DNA of 7,279 nt from Candidatus Gerdarchaeota archaeon (GTDB lineage Archaea; Asgardarchaeota; Heimdallarchaeia; JABLTI01), in assembly GCA_016839405.1 (NCBI GenBank), contig JAEOUJ010000206.1, forward strand, positions 1 to 7,279, in the 5' to 3' direction. A program made the position numbers and the translations under genes. Under the pieces are notes generated by a model. The model was not told where the DNA came from, did not search any database, and was given only the letters and a program-made list of their open reading frames with translations. Positions 6,145 to 7,279 of this stretch are shown in pieces (the first letter of the stretch is position 1; every line of letters starts with the position of its first letter).

Positions 6145-6357
6145 TCTGACTGTAATGTAGGAAATATTATAATAATCATTAAAAAAAGATGCAAGAAAAT
6201 TGCTATTGGAATAATTATAATATCATTAATAGGATTAGTAGACATAATTCATAGTGAATAAGTTATTGCTATCGCAAAGAAATCACCAGTTCCAAGATAT
6301 GGTCAAGAAATGGTATATGATTCTAAAAAATATCAAATTGATAATTTCTTAATTTAG
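6145..6357 (+). pseudogene. Remnant of a membrane-anchored kelch-repeat protein gene
   Basis: This is the only credible coding trace on the plus strand. One frame reads a basic segment, IKKRCKK (6178-6198), followed by a hydrophobic stretch, IAIGIIIISLIGLV, typical of a signal or membrane anchor. A TAA stop follows at 6259-6261. Directly after it, in the same frame, comes SPVPRYGQEMVYDSKKYQI (6283-6339), which resembles the start of a kelch repeat (PxPRYGHxMVYDxxxxKI). The frame then ends at TAG (6355-6357) where the rest of the repeat (LFGG) should be. No ATG opens the frame: ATC at 6175 lies 12 bases after a GGA and could be a decayed start. A single change, CAA to TAA, would explain the internal stop. 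It looks like the 5' end of a lost gene. Alternatively the first 38 codons might be a tiny membrane peptide, but no good start supports this. Confidence 0.42.
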
Positions 6358-6381
6358 ATTTCATTATACAAATTAAGATAG

Positions 6382-6396
6382 AAAAAAGAATAAAAA
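6382..6396 (-). terminator. T-rich terminator after the SCP2-ferredoxin gene
   Basis: About 30 bases past the TAA stop, the minus strand shows T5 and T6 runs separated by a few bases (TTTTTATTCTTTTTT), in a pyrimidine-rich stretch. This is the usual form of an intrinsic archaeal terminator and suggests that the gene is the last of its transcript. Confidence 0.45.
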
Positions 6397-6427
6397 TAGA
6401 GAAAGAAACCTAAGAAAATATTCACAT

Positions 6428-7279
6428 TTAGTCAATAAGTTTTTGTAGTTTTATCATATCTTTCACAGATGCTTTAATTTTCACTAATTTCTTTCTAAAA
6501 GCTTTAAAGGCATCAATTTCTCCTCGCATCATACCTATAAAAACTGTGCCAGAAATTGTGTAAGAAATATCTGGGTTTTCGATTTTACCTTCTTTTATAT
6601 CACTCGGAATACCATTAGTTAAAGAGAAATGATAAAACTCATCTAGGTCTGTGAAGTGATATAAGAAAGTTTTATTCCATTTTTTAAATGTATTAATATT
6701 ATCTTCTCGAGTAAATTTCTGGCGGGTTTCTTCTAGGACTTCTAATACTTTGGCTCTATCGCTTGGAGCAGAATCATCTAATTCTAAAACATCATCTTCT
6801 TCAAACTTTGGTTTAATTTTAGCATGTTCTATTGGTAAAATAGGTAGAAATAAATCACGCTCATCTTCTACAAGTTCAATAACATCAAATTTACAATGAT
6901 GATGGCATTGACCACAACCAATACAAAGTTCTTCAGTAATCTCAGGTAATTCATTACCATTTAATGAAATTGCACCTGTTGGGCAAAATTTTACACATTC
7001 ACCACAACTTGTACAATTATCAATATTGGCAATAATCGATTTATGATAAGTTTTCAAAACATAAGGCAAATAACCTCTATTATAATTACCCAAAATTCCA
7101 CAACAATCCCAACAACAATTGCAAAAGATATCAATAGGATATTTGGCTTGAAAATCTTTTAATGGGATTATTCTTGTTGCTTGATGTATTGCTCCTTTAT
7201 CTTGGAAATCTCTAATCATGGCAATAGCTTCATTTTTTGAAATTTTCCGAGCTATACCTTGTCTAATTACATGTTCTGC
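6428..7279 (-). CDS. Cysteine-rich two-cluster ferredoxin protein with C-terminal SCP2-like domain, N-terminus outside window
   Basis: The frame is open to the right edge, giving 283 visible residues; an internal ATG at 7219 is not the true start because the preceding 20 codons continue the family pattern (IRQGIARKISKNEA). Numbering from the first visible codon: a cysteine patch C53-x-C55-C56-x2-C59-C60; a 4Fe-4S motif C89-x2-C92-x2-C95-x3-C99-P; a second motif C119-x2-C122-x2-C125-x3-C129; an acidic linker (136-170); then, from about 195 to 283, an SCP2 sterol-carrier-like domain ending in ISGTVFIGMMRGEIDAFKAF and VKIKASVKDMIKLQKLI, which matches the SCP2 'Gkl...G' end block in spacing and hydrophobic pattern. 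The cysteine patch and ferredoxin part match a family of archaeal and anaerobic bacterial Fe-S proteins with an N-terminal cysteine region that would lie beyond the window. It is likely a cytosolic redox protein. The SCP2 domain suggests a bound lipid or other hydrophobic ligand (inference). Function unknown. Confidence 0.82.
   Translation of the reverse strand, partial: AEHVIRQGIARKISKNEAIAMIRDFQDKGAIHQATRIIPLKDFQAKYPIDIFCNCCWDCCGILGNYNRGYLPYVLKTYHKSIIANIDNCTSCGECVKFCPTGAISLNGNELPEITEELCIGCGQCHHHCKFDVIELVEDERDLFLPILPIEHAKIKPKFEEDDVLELDDSAPSDRAKVLEVLEETRQKFTREDNINTFKKWNKTFLYHFTDLDEFYHFSLTNGIPSDIKEGKIENPDISYTISGTVFIGMMRGEIDAFKAFRKKLVKIKASVKDMIKLQKLID

Larger units (their letters stand above)
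6029..6427. other. Gene-free gap between the SCP2-ferredoxin gene and the flavoprotein operon
   Basis: No intact gene is present in these 399 bases. The gap holds, from high to low coordinates, T-rich sequence after the SCP2-ferredoxin gene (around 6382-6396), the plus-strand kelch-type remnant (6145-6357) and the flavoprotein promoter region (about 6030-6080). The rest (6080-6144) is AT-rich with no clear structure. Confidence 0.55.

Noticed and set aside
1..7279. CRISPR arrays, tRNA or rRNA genes, insertion sequences, and attachment sites.
   Set aside because: No regularly spaced direct repeats, tRNA-like cloverleaf, transposase or flanking duplications were seen by eye on either strand.

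Overview
The window is AT-rich (about 30% GC by eye). Every intact gene lies on the minus strand, so transcription runs from high to low coordinates. The gene content looks archaeal: a lysine-less IscS-type protein of the kind I recall from Archaeoglobus, a PF13686-type DsrE2 protein, TATA-like boxes, T-run terminators, and a mix of leaderless-looking genes and genes with GGAG ribosome binding sites. The trace of a kelch-repeat gene and the very low GC would fit an Asgard (Lokiarchaeia-like) genome, but this is inference. There is no 16S rRNA or phylogenetic marker here.

Layout, in order of transcription. (1) 7279-6428: the C-terminal part of a cysteine-rich two-cluster ferredoxin protein ending in an SCP2-type lipid-binding domain; its start lies outside the window. 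(2) 6427-6029: a gap of about 400 bases with a T-rich terminator, a decayed plus-strand kelch-protein remnant, and the promoter of the next unit. (3) 6028-4184: a two-gene operon of an AprA/fumarate-reductase-type flavoprotein and a small 2[4Fe-4S] ferredoxin. (4) 4183-3993: an intergenic promoter region. (5) 3992-1484: a tight four-gene operon of TusA, DsrE2, a cysteine-desulfurase-like protein and an IscU-type scaffold, closed by a T8 terminator. (6) 1406-1176: a separate small ferredoxin. (7) 1060 to the left edge: a serine hydrolase of the beta-lactamase/DD-peptidase fold, cut by the window.

The centre is a sulfur-handling and Fe-S assembly locus. TusA and DsrE2 are persulfide carriers, IscS is normally the enzyme that makes persulfide from cysteine, and IscU is the scaffold on which clusters are built. 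The IscS homologue here has threonine where the PLP-binding lysine should be, and several other cofactor-contacting residues are changed, yet the persulfide-carrying cysteine is kept. The IscU homologue is fused to a C-terminal domain that resembles MIP18/DUF59. My hypothesis is a cluster-assembly line in which sulfur arrives as persulfide or sulfide through TusA/DsrE2, with the 'desulfurase' acting as a docking and sulfur-relay partner rather than as a conventional PLP enzyme. The neighbouring flavoprotein and ferredoxin genes could supply or use electrons for this, but their substrate cannot be read from the sequence.
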